Source: Mactromeris polynyma
Taxonomy: Eukaryota; Mollusca; Bivalvia; Venerida; Mactridae
Reading direction: 5' to 3'
Assembly: GCA_032209605.1 (NCBI GenBank)
Contig: JASFXZ010000005.1
Coordinates: 18,590,860 to 18,654,859 of the forward strand
DNA length: 64,000 bases
Part shown: piece by piece, positions 25,177 through 38,690 of the stretch
Numbering within the stretch: the stretch's first letter is position 1
Layout of the letters: every line of letters starts with the position of its first letter
Program-made: the position numbers and the translations under genes
The notes under the pieces: model-generated
Databases searched by the model: none
Told to the model about the DNA's origin: nothing
The model's input: only the letters and a program-made list of their open reading frames with translations

Positions 25177-28109
25177 CTGAAATACATAAAACAAGTCCAC
25201 ATTTACAATTCTATAATAACATTATATATATACAGGGGTTCTAACAGCTTAATGTTCTCAATCCTGAAGATTTGCCGGGGGTCGGGGGGACTTCAATGAC
25301 CCAGCATTATCCGACGCAGGTGTCTGATGATCTAGACTATTTAAATGCATTTGTACACAAAACTTTTCTAACCAGTCGCGATTCGGCCCAAAAAAAATCA
25401 TCAGTTTTACATCGATTTAAACGTGTCCCTAGAATCTCTTAATCCGGATTTCTGGATTCAATGGAATGCATAATCAAAAGACAATGCCCCAAACAAATGC
25501 CAGGGAAACATCAACCTACGAAACCTTAGGAGTTGAGGAGATGTAAGGGCAAACATCTATGGGAATGGAGAAGTAAGGAATAGTCTGGTGTCAAAAAACA
25601 ACCATGAAACTTTTAAGGGGACAACAAGGGAGTCAAAGGGATGGAAAAACACAACAGGACAAGCTAAGAAAGCAAGTGGCCACAATATGATTGGGGGGGG
25701 GGGAATACATATCAGATATCAAGTCAAGAAACTGCACATAGGGAAATGGGCCAAGACCATCTGCAGGCGATGAACACATCTATCTTGTGACTAGGATTTC
25801 CCAGAGATTTTCTCTCTACAAAGCCATGCATTACTGAGACGGGATTTATCTGGTCTATGACTCAAGGTTATAGTAAATGGATGACTGTACTCAAAGAATA
25901 GCTGGAAGCAGACAAGGAATGAACAACACACTGTGTTATACCAATAGTAAGAATATATAGTGATGGTGAGCATCCAAATAAGCCCACACAATAAGCATAT
26001 TTATGCTTTTTTATCTCAATATCACTTGACTGATATTGTCTAAAGGGAAGAATTGTTCAAATATTTATATGCAAAACTCCATTTATCAGAACGTTCAGCT
26101 TAATTCAGCATTCTTTAAGGGCATCACAGCAATTTTACTATATTAAGTGACAAGCTTCTTTGACAACAATTCGAAACAGCACTCCTTGTAGAAGGCTGAA
26201 CAATATAGCCAAACATCAACATTATAAATATTACATCTCTTACTTCCTGAAAGACTTAATTTCTTTCCAGTTATGAGAAAATTCAAACACCCTTAAGATC
26301 TACGAAGGCTTTTAAGATAAAGCAGAGTTTTTATACATATACCAATCTTAAAACCTCTTCCATGACCTTTCCTTCAAAATGTTCAACGAAAATAACTCTA
26401 ACAGCTGATTTATATCAATTTTGAACATTTTAGTAGTATATATCATGTAGTAGTCCATTAATCAACCAATCAACCCAATATATAGCATTGTACTCCTATA
26501 TCAAGATGATATCATTATTCAAATCTTAACCTTTCCAAATCAAGATTCAGATAAATGAGGCTATGTTCTGTAACCAATCCAAAATTAAATTCTTCACATG
26601 GCCTAAGGCTAAAATTGCATTTCCACAATTTTAAAGCAAAACTTGATATAACAGATTTAGTTCTACAATTTAAGCAAAACTAAGCTGTGAAGATTTATTT
26701 TACGATTCAAAGCAAAACTCGCTATAAAGATTTATTACAAAATCTAGAAGATATTTGAGAGTTGATATAGGAAGCAATGGAGCAACAATCTGAAGGCTAA
26801 TACACTTCAGGATGCATTAAAGCATGGATCAATATTACACTCTTACAATCACTATTAATCTTGCACAAGGAGAACAGTCTGGAATAATGATCATTGTTCT
26901 GCAGGTTCTGCCTCACAAGATTCATGTCGAGTTTTCTCCTAATTGTGGAAGGTCACAGACAACTAAATTAGCATACTCTACAAATCAGCAATTCTTACAA
27001 ATATAACCAGCTATATAACAAATCTCATAACAACCAGTCTCAAGTATCTGAAGCAACCCATTTCCAGCATCAGGGTAGAGTTTCATAATTTTTCGATACT
27101 GAAACTCGCTGGCCAAATTTTTCGCAGAGTGGGAAAAAGTAAATCCAAAGGCAGGAGAAAAACTTGCCAAGCTCGAAGAGGCAGTCTTGTGTGCCGACAA
27201 TGATATTTATGCTAGTAGAAACTCAATTATTTCCAGTTATTCTATCATTTGGCATAAAACATGTGCATTAATGCAAACTTTATGTCGGGTTAATTAATCA
27301 TATGAATATGTCTTTCGTATTAATGGGAATGATAGCAAAAATAAATTTTGTCATTTCCAAATATGATTTTTCAGAACAATCCAAATAATTTGGGAACTTT
27401 GGTCGAGGGTCAAGGGTTTTTGACAAGTTTCCACTTTATTCTTATAGGAAAATGGGTTCTGTCCCTAGGCGGTGTTTTTTTTATGAATTCAAAAATAATT
27501 TAAACAATCTTGGTTGAGGGTTGCCAAAGGATCATTTGTGTGAAATTATATCGAAATTGGCCTCTAGAGTGATTACAAGCTTGTTGTGAAGGTTCTGATT
27601 TCAAAACCTTCTCAGGGCAAAGGAATTTTTATTGTTACATTCGGTGCCCAGTGTGGGGCAAGATGTAACTGTGCAATGTCCTTTTGCATTTGAGCAGGAT
27701 CTGAAATCAGGGATCTTCATACAAAGTGTACGAGCAGACACACTTCCACGTAACCACAAAAGCTATCTGAGGGAGTACAATGGCCATATTATACCTCCAC
27801 TATGTTTTCAAGGTTTCATCCAAATAATATAGCATGTGTTCCCTTCTGTTTAATTGTCACTCCAGTCCACATTTTTACAGTCGGCATCTTTGTATTACAA
27901 AGGAACCCCTCTTCCAAAAGCTAACCATTCTAAGTGTTGTTGTTTTTCGGCGCAGCCATACTAACATGGTTTTGCTATTTGCATATCACTGTTGTTTAAA
28001 CCAATCAAATCTTACGCTGACCACCAAGACAATTTCTCTTCAACCGAACAACGTTTGTAACCTTGACGCACATTGGTTAACATTTCGATTTTTGGATCTG
28101 GAGTCAGAC

Positions 28110-28205
28110 CAGCAATCGTAACATCTCGGCATTTTTTATGATGCACAACCAATCTTAACCTTCAAATTGTGCCAACCATCTTTTTTCGAAATATTTCTTG
28201 TTAAC
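28110..28205 (-). repeat. Dispersed repeat R2, inverted copy
   Basis: Read on the minus strand: AACAAGAAATATTTCG, AAAAAGATGGTTGGCACAAT, TTGAAGGTTAAGATTGGTTG, TGCATCATAAAAAATGCC. This is the same block order as at 1400 and 17638. Confidence 0.65.
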
Positions 28206-28241
28206 TCCTCCTTTCAACATTTTTCCTGACAGAATCTGAGT

Positions 28242-28441
28242 AACAAATTTTTTTTTAAAACTCGCCTTAACATGAAGATATATAAATAGGAAGGTAACTG
28301 AACCCTTGAAACAAGTACAGAAAAGTTAACAACCAATTTGACCAAATTTTTTTTTAAAACTCGCCTTAACATGAAGAGGTATAAATAGAAAGGTAACTGA
28401 ACCCTTGAAACAAGTACAGAAAAGTAAACAACCAATTTGAA
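28242..28441. repeat. Direct tandem duplication, about 100 bp x 2
   Basis: Two adjacent copies each with a T-run, AAAACTCGCCTTAACATGAA, AAAGGTAACTGAACCCTTGA-like sequence and AAACAAGTACAGAAAAG. They differ at only a few bases, so the duplication is recent. Confidence 0.9.
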
Positions 28442-30913
28442 CACATTACAATACTTCCTTTGCTGTTGTTATGGAAACCAGACTACTACGGGGTCTCCGT
28501 TTCATGCTTGAAAGCAACTCGAAATCAAATAAATTGTCAAATCTATTTTACTCGGCTAGACAAGTCAAAGTCTGCACAGCAAACCTACACAAGCAATAAA
28601 TCTTCTCCAAAAGACATTTCCCTTTTTCTTTTATCAATAATTCATCCGTTCATTTATGTCTACCTACCCTGGACAATCTGGAACACACATGGGATGTCAC
28701 AATACAATTCTGTGTAATTTCCGGAATGAGACCATACGTCATCTATAACTTCCCATCTTTGTAAGTCACATTAAGGGAATAAAACAGCAATAAATATACT
28801 TATATTGCCGAAACTATCCAGTATGATCCACTGCTTAGTTTGTTTTATAGTCTAATAGAATGGGAATTTTGTTCACTACATTTAGATATATTTACATCAT
28901 AAATGTCGTCAAAGATGAATAATGACACACATGTATCATTTTCAAAAAAATCGTTATTGAAATAACATGACATTTATAACATAAAATCTGACATCATATT
29001 TGCCTAAATGTGATGTTCAATAAATAGTTTGATATAAGTGCATAATTTTTATATATAAATATCTGAGACAGGGGGTACAAGTGATGGATTATTGGACAAA
29101 TGTCATAATCGATTATTATATAAATAATTGATTGGTTTGAAAACTCAAACGATAATCGAATCGGAAATAATCAAAAGATTTTTTTTATTTAGTAAATGTG
29201 TAATGCTGAGAGTTAAGTTCATTTATACAAGTTAATTTATCTCTTTGTAACTACATTTAACATCTATGGGGTTTTACGTTACTATTATATCAGAAGAACA
29301 TTTTATCATTCAATAAATTTATTTTGTTTTTATTTGTTTATGTCATATATTTGTATTTGACTGAAGAAATTGAAAACCATTATATTTTCTTGTCTAACTA
29401 ACAGCTATTTTGTGAAGTATGGAGTGGGATGTCCTTGACCCACACATACTTATTTACGAGGAAAATAAAAATATATCCCCTTCCAAAAAAAAAAATAAAA
29501 AAAAATTGTGTACAGATTAGAACTAGTGTGGATGATAATAAAGATTTGACCTATAGCTTGAAGAAATAGATAGACACAATTTACAGGTGTAAAAAAAGTC
29601 AACATTTCCGTTTATATTCGATTATTGTAGTTCATAATCGATTGTTGCCGATGCCGGATGTCTAGCGATGATTTTTACCATTATTTGCGATAATCACGCC
29701 ATCACTAGGGGGTACCATATTATTCCTCACATAAAGCCAGAGGCAGCGGATAAATGACTTCAGATGTAATATCTTCAGTGAAATCATGAGGAAGAACATC
29801 TACCGCTAAATTAGCAGTCGTGTATAATCAGGCAGTAGCTGATGAAACTATAATGGTACACTATATTCAGGAGAAATTGTGATGGGACACTAACCTCCAA
29901 CTTACCAAGGCTATCTATTACTGATAAGTATACCAGTATATGTTTTAATCTACTGACTTAAATTACTTACACTGTACAAACCAATATTTACAGTATATGG
30001 TCAGGCAATATCCATGGTAACACTTATATTGTTAAGTTTCTAGAAGACGTCAGATGCAATCAACATATTCTCGTTATCAATTGGTCACTGAGAACCTTAT
30101 TACCACTCTGCATGCCATTTTGTATTATATACTGAAACATATACATAAATGTGTGACCAGAATCATGGGTCAGTTTCGTTTTAGTCCGTTTTCTATTAAT
30201 GATGAAACAGATCAAACAATGCAAGTGTGTCAAACTGTCATAAAAGTTGCCCATATTGACCAAATTCCGAAATGAGAAATTTTATGAACACATTGTAATC
30301 AAATTTGGCTGAATATTGGAAGATTTTCAGGGGACTGTTCAATAAGAGTTAAGTGGGCAATGAGACTATCCAATGTTCCATAGAACTTGGTTCAGGCAGA
30401 TTTCTCTCCCTCTCCCTCTCTCTCTGAGCTACGTAATTAATGACTACCGATAGTCTTGATAATAATCTGTGACCATGAAAGCATGCTATTACAGATCATT
30501 ATGAAATATTAATACTCTTTATTATTATCCTATTACCATGATTCAATAATCAGCTCTTAATCTAAGGTATTCCGAACAATGGTATTTATCTCTGACAAGA
30601 TGAATTCAGCGAAAACCAGATGCAAGTTTGAATTGCTTTCTTAATATACAAAGTCTTTATATTTCTCAAAGCATCATAAAATGCTAAAGCGGCAATTCGT
30701 TGCACTTAAAATTCGGACATATTCATAGTATGCAGATGTTTACTCCATTTTCTGAATAAGCATGCTGTTATCATATCCACTGAGATTTCAATATTTGTAC
30801 TGACAATTTAATGCTGCATTGGAATATGCCAGCAGACAATGTAAAACATGCCATATATTCAGATCTATACCTGATGTGAAGACAGCATCTAGCTCAACAG
30901 TAGTAATTAACTT

Positions 30914-33294
30914 TAGCTAACCAACCTTCCAACATAGTTATCCAGAGTAACTATCCTGCCATCCAACATAGTTATCAAGAGTAGCTAACCAACCATCAAA
31001 CCTTGTTATCCAAAGTAGCTAACCAAGCATCCAACCTATTTATCCAGAGTGGCTAACCAACCATCAAACCTATTTATCCAGAGTAGCTAACCAACCATCA
31101 AACCTATTTATCCAGAGTAGCTAACCAACCATCAAACCTATTTATCCAGAGTAGCTAACCAAGCATCCAACCTATTTATCCAAAGTAGCTAACCAAGCAT
31201 CCAACCTATTTATCCAGAGTAGCTAACCAACAATCAAACCTATTTATCCAGAGTAGCTAACCAACCATCAAACCTTTTTATCCAGAGTAGCTAACCAACC
31301 ATCCAACATATTTATCTAGAGTAGCTTACCAACCATCAAACCTATTTATCTAGAGTAGCTTACCAACCATCCAACATATTTATCTAGAGTAGCTTACCAA
31401 CCATCCAACCTATTTATCTAGAGTAGCTAACCAACCATCCAACCTATTTATCCAGAGTAGCTAACCAACCATCCAACATAGTTATCCAGAGTAACCATCC
31501 TGCCATCCAACCTATTTATCTAGAGTAGCTAACCGACCATCCAACATAGTTATCCAGAGTAACCATCCTGCCATCCAACCTATTTATCCAGAGTAGCTTA
31601 CCAACCATCCAACCTATTTATCTAGAGTAGCTAACCAACCATCCAACCTATTTATCCAGAGTAGCTAACCGACCATCCAACATAGTTATCCTGAGTAACC
31701 ATCCTGCCATCCAACCTATTTATCTAGAGTAGCTAACCGACCATCCAACATAGTTATCCAGAGTAACCATCCTGCCATCCAACCTATTTATCCAGAGTAG
31801 CTAACCAACCATCCAACATAGTTATCAAGAGTAACTATCCTGCCATCTAACCTATTTATCCAGAGTAGCTAACCAATCATCCAACCTATTTATCCAGGGT
31901 AACTATCCTGCCATCCAACCTATTTATCCAGAGTAGCAAACCAACCATCCAACCTAATTATCCAGAGTAGCTAACCAACCATCCAACCTATTTATCCAGA
32001 GTAGCAAACCAACCATCCAACCTAATTATCCAGAGTAGCTAACCAACCATCCAACCTATTTATCTAGAGTAGCTAACCAACCATCCAACCTATTTATCCA
32101 GAGTAGCTAACCAACCATCCAACCTATTTATCCAGAGTAGCTAACCGACCATCCAACCTATTTATCCAGAGTAGCTAACCGACCATCCAACCTAATTATC
32201 CAGAGTAGCTAACCAACCATCCAACCTATTTATCCAGAGTAGCTAACCAACCATCCAACCTATTTATCCAGAGTAGCTAACCAACCATCCAACCTATTTA
32301 TCCAGAGTAGCTAACCAACCATCAAACCTATTTATCCAGAGTAGCTAACCAACTATCCAACCTATTTATCCAGAGTAGCAAACCAACCATCCAACCTATT
32401 TATCCAGATTAGCTAACCGACCATCCAACCTATTTATCCAGAGTAGCTAACCGACCATCCAACCTATTTATCCAGAGTAACTAACCGACCATCCAACCTA
32501 TTTATCCAGAGTAGCTAACCAACCATCCAACATATTTATCCAGAGTAGCTAACCAACCATCCAACATATTTATCCAGAGTAGCTAACCAACCATCCAACC
32601 TATTTATCCAGAATAGCTAACCAACCATCCAACCTATTTATCCAGAGAAGCTAACCAACCATCCAACCTACTTATCCAGAGAAGCTAACCAACCATCCAA
32701 CCTACTTATCCAGAGAAGCTAACCAACCATCCAACCTACTTATCCAGAGAAGCTAACCAACCATCCAACCTACTTATCCAGAAAAGCTAACCAACAATCC
32801 AACCTACTTATCCAGAGAAGCTAACCAACAATCCAACCTACTTATCCAGAGAAGCTAACCAACCATCCAACCTACTTATCCAGGGTAGCTAACCAACCAT
32901 CCAACCTACTTATCCAGAGTTGCTAACCAACCAACCAACCTACTTATCCAGAGTAGCTAACCAACCATCCAACCTACTTATCCAGAGAAGCTAACCAACT
33001 ATCAGACCTACTTATCCAGAGTTGCTAACCAACCAACCAACCTACTTATCCAGAGTAGCTAACCAACCATCCAACCTACTTATCCAGAGAAGCTAACCAA
33101 CTATCAAACCTACTTATCCAGAAAAGCTAACCAACCATCCACCCTACTTATCCAGAGTAGCTAACCAACCATCCAACCTATTTATCCAGAGTAGCTAACC
33201 AACCATCCAACCTAGTTATCCAGAGTAGCTAACCAACCATCCACCCTACTTATCCAGAGTAGCTAACCAACCATCCAACCTATTTATCCAGAGT
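30914..33294. repeat. Tandem array, 34 bp x about 70
   Basis: Consensus unit: GTAGCTAACCAACCATCCAA followed by CCTATTTATCCAGA. Variants are spatially sorted: ATCAAACC near 31.0-31.3 kb; a 68-bp dimer with CATAGTTATCCAGAGTAACC and ATCCTGCCATCC at 31.46-31.92 kb; standard units at 31.9-32.6 kb; CTACTTATCCAGAGAAGC at 32.6-33.2 kb. The length is almost exactly 70 units. Confidence 0.97.
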
Positions 33295-33934
33295 TAAATG
33301 CAAACAAAGTACAGAATGGACTGTCAGTTGGACTTAAGATATCTTGCAGAAATTGGTCATCAATTCATATGACCTGCTCTCAGTGATATCGTATACTAGC
33401 TTTAAAGCAATAATTCTTACAATACTCGTTCAATTATGCATCATTGGCATTTAAAATAGAAACATTTCCAAGATTTCAAACCAGCTCAAACCCCTGGAGT
33501 TTAATATAAACAGAAATTAACCCATTCAATGCTATGCAAATCCATAGATATTCTAAAGAAGTAAGTAATAACTCACAAATATAACAGTGAACAGTAAAAG
33601 GAAATAATCTGAAGATGGAAAGATCATCTTTCACCGAGAAACTAGACATTGGCAACAAGCACATTCAGACAACTTAACCATCAGATGCACCACCCAGTCA
33701 AGCAGTAATTTCATTACCTTGCAAGTTTTATAAATCATAATCTGTTTGAATGTTCATGTTTGGTAACACATTTGCCAATCTTCACACACACAATCCATAA
33801 TCTGTGAAATTTAATCAAAAAAATAATCAAGATGGTTCCAAGAATTTGGAGAGTGTTTCGAAGAAAAACTTACACCCAAGTTATTTTTTTGCTTTTCAAT
33901 CAGGGAAGAAGACAGATTGGTGCAAACTGGGATG

Positions 33935-36900
33935 CCAATCTTGCATTCTGAAGCAATTCTTCTTACAACCTTTAAGACCAAAATCATTGTTGTAACGGAT
34001 TACCAAAGATAGGGTAACATGTTAGTGACATTGAATAATTAGGCAGATAATGAGGTAATGCAGCACAAACTGGCAAAATTACAAACCACAATATAGAAAT
34101 TCAGAGTTCTGTTACAATCGTAAAATCTCCGGATCATTACCATAATAACACGTTTTCATGAATTTCAAACAAGTGCATTAAAGCTTCCATTTGAAAAAAA
34201 ACATACACTGCAACAGGATAGTACGGTTTCAGAAGAATATATCTTATTTTAAACTACCAATCAATAATGAATTCATGATAAATTTCTGTTTACGTAATCC
34301 TTTTAGAAAGATCATTTGAACAAATTAATTTTAAACCAGCAAACATGAGATGTCTTTTATGCATAATGCATGGCACTCAAATACAGGAGTAAGATTACAA
34401 ATTTATAAACATTTCTATAAAAGAGATAATCCTTTTACAGCAATAAACAATGAATAGTGATTTGATTGTAAACTCACACGTCCCAGAAGACAACATGTTG
34501 GAGGAGAATGCTCAGATTTGACAGCTGTAGGCACAAGCGTTCTCCAGTTGTAGATTGGAAACAGTCTTAATCTTACAATCATTTCAACCTTGACCTTTGA
34601 TGAGCTGACTCCCACAGCGAATTGGAGCAATCTGCACACAAGGAGAGTATGACGTTTAACTGCTATAAATCCAAACGTTCTATAGGTATTGATTGGAAAA
34701 CTAAAAGATCTACTGACTGACGGACTTTCATGAGCAAAACAATACGCTGTTCCTTGCTCTTCTTCAAAGGAGGGCATGACAAGTACATCATGCAAGTTGT
34801 GTGAAAATCAAATCAATAGAATTAAGGGCCAATAGCAACTCTCCAGCTTAAGTGACAATGGCAGAACATTTATCACTTTCCCTAAAACAACAGGATGACT
34901 GCCTAATAGGACAGAATTCTACTTTCAAGATGCGTACATTCACCTTGGAAAGGGGCATGAAAAAAGTCCCTTGGCAATGCTCACACACACAATGGTGAGG
35001 GGTGTGCACAACCAGCTAATTGAAATATATTCTGTTTTATTATGCGCACAGTGTATGAAAACTATCAAGAAAACTTTATTCAGTCATCTTGTTAATCCTC
35101 TATATTTCAAGTTCTAGTAACACAGTAACCAGATAAGTATATAGGCTAGTAGACTTGTATATGAGGGGTGATCAGGAAGTTTGGTGAATTTTCTTATAAC
35201 TTCAGTATAACTTAATCAAACAATTCACATTTTGGAGTATTCACATTCATGTTATGTAATGGTGGGTCTGCCAAGGCAACCGATCATTCACTTTCCCCAA
35301 AGTTTTTTGTGAACAAAATCAACATACAATGGCGTCATTCTGATAAAATTTCAAGCGGATATCACTTCTGGAAGTCAAGTTAATAAACAAGATTCATATA
35401 GCAGTGTGCAAAATCTTTTAAAAACAAGAGGCCTGGGAGGGCCTCACAGTGCACTACCTACTGGCTGGCTGGGTACCGCGTTTGCTATCAACAGCATGAA
35501 AGGCACAGAAAGTGTAACTCTCTCAGTATTGACTGATATCGAGCTGAGGGTGAGCAGTTCCTGCATAGGACTGACTTATGTCGGGAAGGCACCACAGACA
35601 CCACCACTGTGGACAACACAGCATAAACTCATGATACAACCAACTCAATTTTGAGACAATGTTCCCAACTCATTATAAAGATCACTTGTTTCCGGACCTG
35701 AATGTTTCTCTAAATAATTCAATGGTCTCTCAACTTGAAATTGCAAGCTCTGTTATTGTCATAGTCTTTCTTTTGAAAGAAAAAAACAAAATGAAATAAA
35801 CCTTCCTAATAATGCAGCCTGAGATTAGTCAATCATATTTGATTTTGACTTTGGTTGATGCACATCTACTTAGTTGATTAAAAATTGTTACAAAATCTGA
35901 TCTGCACAGAAAGCGGACATAGCTTTCTCGGAACATTGATTCAATCAATGACAGTCCTGAGAAAAGTCAGAGACAATTAGCTGAGAAATTTGGACCTCTG
36001 TTTCACAATAATTTTGTTTTTTTTAGGATAAAAAATGTAATAACATCTTGCTGAGGAAGCAGTGGTAGAATTAACAGCCGATTGCTATGAAATTTACATG
36101 ATTAATAAAGTTACATTCTTGAAGGATGGAGCACATAATTTCAGCAATACCCCTGCGAAAATTACCATTGTTAACCCAGGTTAACCATGGTTTTAACAAA
36201 TACAACAATTGGCATTACTGTCTTGCCTATAACATTACCTATTAAAATTATCATTACATATTTCTAGAATATATTCATTTTTAAATTATCATATATCTTT
36301 AAATAGTTTATATTATTTATATATGCTTTAATAATCAGGTTCATTCAATCCTCAAAAGGAAAGCAAAACTGGTTGAAGGATACGAAGACGAATATTCAGT
36401 TATTCTGTAATTGTTCATAATAAACCCCAACTTGGTATTAAGACCACTTTACGGGGGACCCATTGGTCTGGTCTCATTATAGTTTTTACTGTGCATGGAG
36501 AACACATATAAGTCTAATCTAGAAGGTGTTTAATAGGTTACGCAAACATATGTTAACTTAAATATAGGGAGTCATATAAGTAAACTATGTTTCTGTACAG
36601 AACCAACAGAATGTTTTATGTAAAACATCAAGAACAAGTTTATAAACCCCTTGAAGAACTTTTATTACTTTCGTAGTTTTACAGACTTAAACATGATCAA
36701 CCATATAACAACAAAACACGTCACTCTGCTTCCGTATAAAACATAGATTTCAGTAATGCTGTTGGCTCCTAAGACAGAAAGCTTTAGAATGTAACCTGAT
36801 AACTGGTATTTAAAGTAAAATATTGTCAAGGAAGTAAAAATGTTATAACAAAACCAGGTAATACTACTCTTTGAGTATTTAAAGAAAACTAGAACACAAA

Positions 36901-37608
36901 AGCACAAAAAAACACACAACATTTGAAGTCCAATAGAAAATTTGAATGCCTTTAAAGATCAGATACTCAGTAACAATATAGACATACAACTATTGATGTG
37001 TATATATGATAAATTTAGTCAGTTCTATATATTTTCACATTGCATTTCCTGGGTAACATACAAACAATAAATACCTAATAGACAGGGTGAAATGTTAACT
37101 GTTTGTAGATTCTGTGTCTAGAAAATATGATGGTAGCATTTATCACAATTATTGTACAGTTGCAAGTACTAAGTATTTTTATTAAATAAGACAACATTGT
37201 GCTGTAGCAGTCCTACAGTCAACATTTTAATCTGTAATGACATTGCTTAAGCCAACCACTACATCACCATAAAGACTACCGTATTATAAGATACAGAAGA
37301 TGATACAGTGTCAATAAATCTGAGCCCAGGCTCCGATCAATCTTGCTTTAGGCTTCCCTATTAACATTAAAATCTCTTGATCTGAACAATAGCAAAGCGG
37401 AAATTTGTCATCATCATAACAATTACCAGCATTCATAAATGACAGATACCAATAAAAAGCTTGCGTTGTCTTACAATAATTGCACAAAATATTCTGAGAC
37501 ATTATGATACCATGGTATTAAGATGATAAATCATTGAACTGAACAAAGCTAGTGTACATGTAATTTCTCAAATCATACATTCACAAACTCACAAAGCATC
37601 TTGATGCC
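33935..37608. repeat. Segmental tandem duplication, copy A (unique part)
   Basis: The 3.67 kb from CCAATCTTGCATTCTGAAGC to ATCTTGATGCC is repeated in the same orientation at 38688-42730. By eye the first 200 bp differ at about 3% of sites. Each copy is followed by an array of the same 42-bp family. ORFs inside (126 codons at 34415-34795 minus, 85 at 36665-36922 minus) are not kept intact in copy B. A hairpin-headed repeat (GAGGCCTGGGAGGGCCTC) lies near 35429. Confidence 0.95.
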
Positions 37609-37640
37609 CAGTTGGTATTGTACATTGGTGCCAATGTTGC

Positions 37641-38690
37641 AGGCTCAGTTGATAGAGCACATGTCAGCCAATGGTAAGTACCAAACTCAGTTGGAAGAAT
37701 ACATGGTTGCCCATGGTCATTCCAAGGTTCTGTTTGGAGAGCGCATTGCTGACAATGATCTGTACCAGACTCAGTAGGTAGCGCACAAGGCTGGCAGAGA
37801 TTGGTACCTGACTCAATTTGTAGACCACATGGCTGTCACAGATCAGTACCAGACTCAGTATGTAGAGCACAAGGCTGGCAGAGATTGGTACCTGACTCAA
37901 TTTGTAGACCACATGGCTGTCAAAGATCAGTACCAGACTCGTAGGTAGAGCACAAGGCTGGCAGAGATTGGTACCTGACTCAATTTGTAGACCACATGGC
38001 TGTCAAAGATCAGTACCAGGCTCAGTATGTAGAGCACAAGGCTGGCAGAGATCGGTACCTGACTTAATTTGTAGACCACATGGCTGTCAAAGATCAGTAC
38101 CAGACTCAGTATGTAGAGCACAAGGCTGGCAGAGATTGGTACCTGACTCAATTTGTAGACCACATGGCTGTCAAAGATCAGTACCAGACTCAGTATGTAG
38201 AGCACAAGGCTGGCAGAGATCTGTACCTGACTCAGTTTGTAGAGCACAATGCTGTCAAAGATCGGTACCTGACTCAGTTTGTAGAGCACAAGGCTGGCAG
38301 AGATCAGTACCAGACTCAGTTTGTAGAGCACAAGGCTGTCAGAGATCAGTACCTGACTCAGTTTGTAGAGCACAAGGCCGTCAGAGATCAGTACCAGACT
38401 CAGTTTGTAAAGCACAAGGCTGTCAGAGATCAGTACCAGACTCAGTTTGTGGAGCACAAGGCTGTCAAAGATCAGTACCAGACTCAGTTTGTAGAGCACA
38501 AGGCCGTCAGAGATCAGTACCAGACTCAGTTTGTAGAGCACAAGGCTGTCAGAGATCAGTACCAGACTCAGTTTGTAGAGCACAAGGCTGTCAGAGATCA
38601 GTACCAGACTCAGTTTGTAGAGCACAAGGTTGTCAGAGATCAGTACCAGACTCAGTTTGTAGAGCACAAGGCCATCAGAGATCAGTACCA
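37641..38690. repeat. Minisatellite, 42 bp x 25 (array A)
   Basis: Units read GTAGAGCACAAGGCTGTCAG then AGATCAGTACCAGACTCAGTTT. The first few units (37641-37800) are degenerate and begin AGGCTCAGTTGATAGAGCAC, which resembles a tRNA D-arm. Since 42 bp is 14 codons, ORFs of 222-265 codons stay open on both strands; they are by-products. Confidence 0.97.

Noticed and set aside
30914..33294. CRISPR-like array
   Set aside because: Units are contiguous with no unique spacers, and the locus is a eukaryotic intron.
34415..34795. A 126-codon minus-strand ORF in duplication copy A
   Set aside because: In copy B (39167-39549) it is split by frame differences despite high nucleotide identity, so there is no sign of selection for the protein.
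35163..35330. Mariner element starting GGGGTGATCAGGAAGTTT (also 39942 and, related, 22190)
   Set aside because: The start resembles mariner-type ends, but I found no matching inverted end or transposase fragment.
37311..37502. A 63-codon ORF kept in both duplicate copies (also 42431-42622)
   Set aside because: The copies are too recent for conservation to mean anything, both differences change amino acids, and no motif is recognisable.
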